This document shows positions 62,494 through 64,000 of a stretch of DNA of 64,000 nucleotides, piece after piece. The notes below the pieces were generated by a model, which worked only from the letters and a program-made list of their open reading frames with translations, ran no database searches and was not told where the DNA came from. Source of the stretch: Eulemur rufifrons (lineage: Eukaryota; Chordata; Mammalia; Primates; Lemuridae). The stretch covers positions 238,256,843 to 238,320,842 of the forward strand of contig NC_090989.1 in assembly GCF_041146395.1 (NCBI RefSeq). Reading direction: 5' to 3'. Position numbers and translations under genes: made by a program. Position 1 is the first letter of the stretch, and every line of letters starts with the position of its first letter.

Positions 62494-64000
62494 GTTGGTG
62501 TTATAATAAAAAATATTAAAAATTATTATATTTGCCTTGCGTATTAGGTCTTTAAAATTAATTTCAATTAGTTTTGCAATAATGTTAAGAATTGTCAGGG
62601 TGATTCTGTTAAAGCATTATTATTTTGAAATCACTATAGTCAGATTATTCTTCATTATTATATTTTGCTTGTAGTCTATTGTTTTCTGAAGGAGTTAATA
62701 GCCTATGATATTTATACATTAAAACTCTTTAAGTAATGTTATAATTTTATAATAGTGTCTAGCTCTTATTCATTGTTTGTTGAATTTTGCCTTTATTAGC
62801 AATTATTCATTTCTGAAACTTGTAAATTTTTAGATGATTTTATTTATAGAAAAATAACTGAGGTGATTCTATTTACACTTTTAAAAACCTGTATTTTTGA
62901 ATTAGTAAAATCCTATCTTTTACATATAAATAATAAATTCTATAATTACAGATAATTGTGTATATAATTATATAAATATGTGTAATATGTACAATTTTGT
63001 GTGATTGTATAATCAGTGTATTTTTTTTTTTTTTTGAGACAGAGTCTCACTCTGTTGCCCAGGCTAGAGTGAGTGCCATGGCGTCAGTCTAGCTCACAGC
63101 AACCTCAAACTCCTGGGCTTAAGCGATCCTACTGCCTCAGCCTCCTGAGTAGCTGGGACTACAGGCATGCACCACCATGCCCGGCTAATTTTTTGTATAT
63201 ATATATTTTAGTTGTCCATATAATTTCTTTCTATTTTTAGTAGAGACGGGGTCTCACTCTTGCTCAGGCTGGTCTCGAACTCCTGACCTCGAGCGATCCA
63301 CCCGCCTCGGCCTCCCAGAGTGCTAGGATTACAGGCGTGAGCCACCGCGCCCGGCCTAATCAGTGTATTATCACTGCAAAAATGCATATGGTTGGTACTT
63401 CTAGGAACCATTTTAAAGATACAAATACCACCAAAATAGAAGTGGCTTGTATCATGTAATATTTAAATTCGTTTTCTACCCAATTGCTCGTTATGGACTA
63501 AATTAACTACAATTTTTCTGTTTAAATGGAGGTACGTTTTTGGCAACTATACTCTTCTGACTTTTGAATCTGCTTTTCTTTCTAACCTATTAAAATGTCA
63601 TGAGAACTTTGATCTAATAGTTATTACTATAAAGCTGTTTTATTAGAGGACTAAAAGTTCCATTCCCTACATCCACATAAATTCTTTCTAAAATGGAATG
63701 TAGATTCCAATATGAGATATCAGTTTGAAATTTATACCTTCTCCAAAGTTGTGTTTTTCTTATAGACAATGTTATAATTGGTACTATAATGATAAAATTT
63801 TAAGAATAACATTTTAGTCAGCTTATTCCAGAAAGAAACAGTTGTATTTGCCACCTGAGTATCAAACAATATCAAAATGCTTTATAAAATAGGGAAATAT
63901 TGTCATGTGCCTTGTGTATTAATTGGGCTAGGCTAAGCTGCCTAATACATACAACCTTATGACCCAGGAGTGGCAAACATCATTTGCATTCACATTTCGT
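62494..64000 (+). other. CNTLN: CNTLN intron 3, 5' part
   Basis: It starts GTTGGT and runs off the right edge. Apart from one Alu it is AT-rich and unassigned. Confidence 0.85.
63023..63356 (-). mobile_element. Young lemur-type Alu, antisense
   Basis: It is bounded by perfect 13-bp duplications TAATCAGTGTATT (63010-63022 and 63357-63369). It has a pure T tail and a near-pristine body ending 'gtgagccaccgcgcccggcc'. The linker carries 'tatatatattttagttgtcc'. Confidence 0.96.

Overview
This 64-kb window is nuclear DNA from a primate, most likely a strepsirrhine (lemur type). Four well-preserved Alu elements have the extended linker between their two arms seen in lemur Alus. An L1 3' end, present both as a 1.6-kb copy and as a 62-bp stump, also looks lineage specific. 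The rest is AT-rich intron full of older mammalian repeats (L1M, L2, MIR, MER5, Tigger, MaLR LTRs). There is no bacterial, plasmid or phage content.

One protein-coding gene is supported: the 5' part of CNTLN (centlein, a centrosomal coiled-coil protein), on the + strand. A CpG island at about 11.45-12.5 kb holds the promoter, the 5' leader and coding exon 1 (11800-12159). Coding exon 2 is 18985-19073 and coding exon 3 is 62409-62493. The phases agree (0, then 2, then 0), all splice sites are GT-AG, and the three exons join into 178 uninterrupted codons. The rest of the gene lies beyond the right edge. Intron 1 is 6.8 kb, intron 2 is 43.3 kb, and intron 3 begins at 62494.

Layout: 1-11.45 kb is upstream flank with L1, L2, MIR, MER5 and one lemur-type Alu. 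11.45-12.5 kb is the CpG-island promoter and exon 1. 12.16-18.98 kb is intron 1, with an L1 3' end carrying a CA microsatellite, two lemur-type Alus and two local duplications. 19.07-62.41 kb is intron 2. It contains three large antisense L1 elements (about 22.5-25.1, 31.05-34.1 and 36.7-42.35 kb) with younger insertions nested inside, a 5'-inverted L1 (34.2-35.85 kb), an antisense L1 5' fragment (48.0-49.1 kb) and an L2 (58.1-60.97 kb) interrupted by a Tigger-type element, a retrocopy and an Alu monomer. 62.49-64 kb is the start of intron 3, with a young antisense Alu.

I found no new gene system. The observations worth a second look are structural: a twin-primed L1, a 62-bp L1 stump with intact target duplications, an 83-bp palindromic TA-flanked element, several local direct duplications (13.0/14.0, 15.3/17.1 and 45.05/47.02 kb), two adjacent hairpins at 47.25-47.32 kb, a GC-rich retrocopy of unknown parent at 59.7-60.2 kb, and upstream ORFs in the CNTLN leader. 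Repeat family names come from memory of consensus sequences. Boundaries without matched target duplications are approximate.
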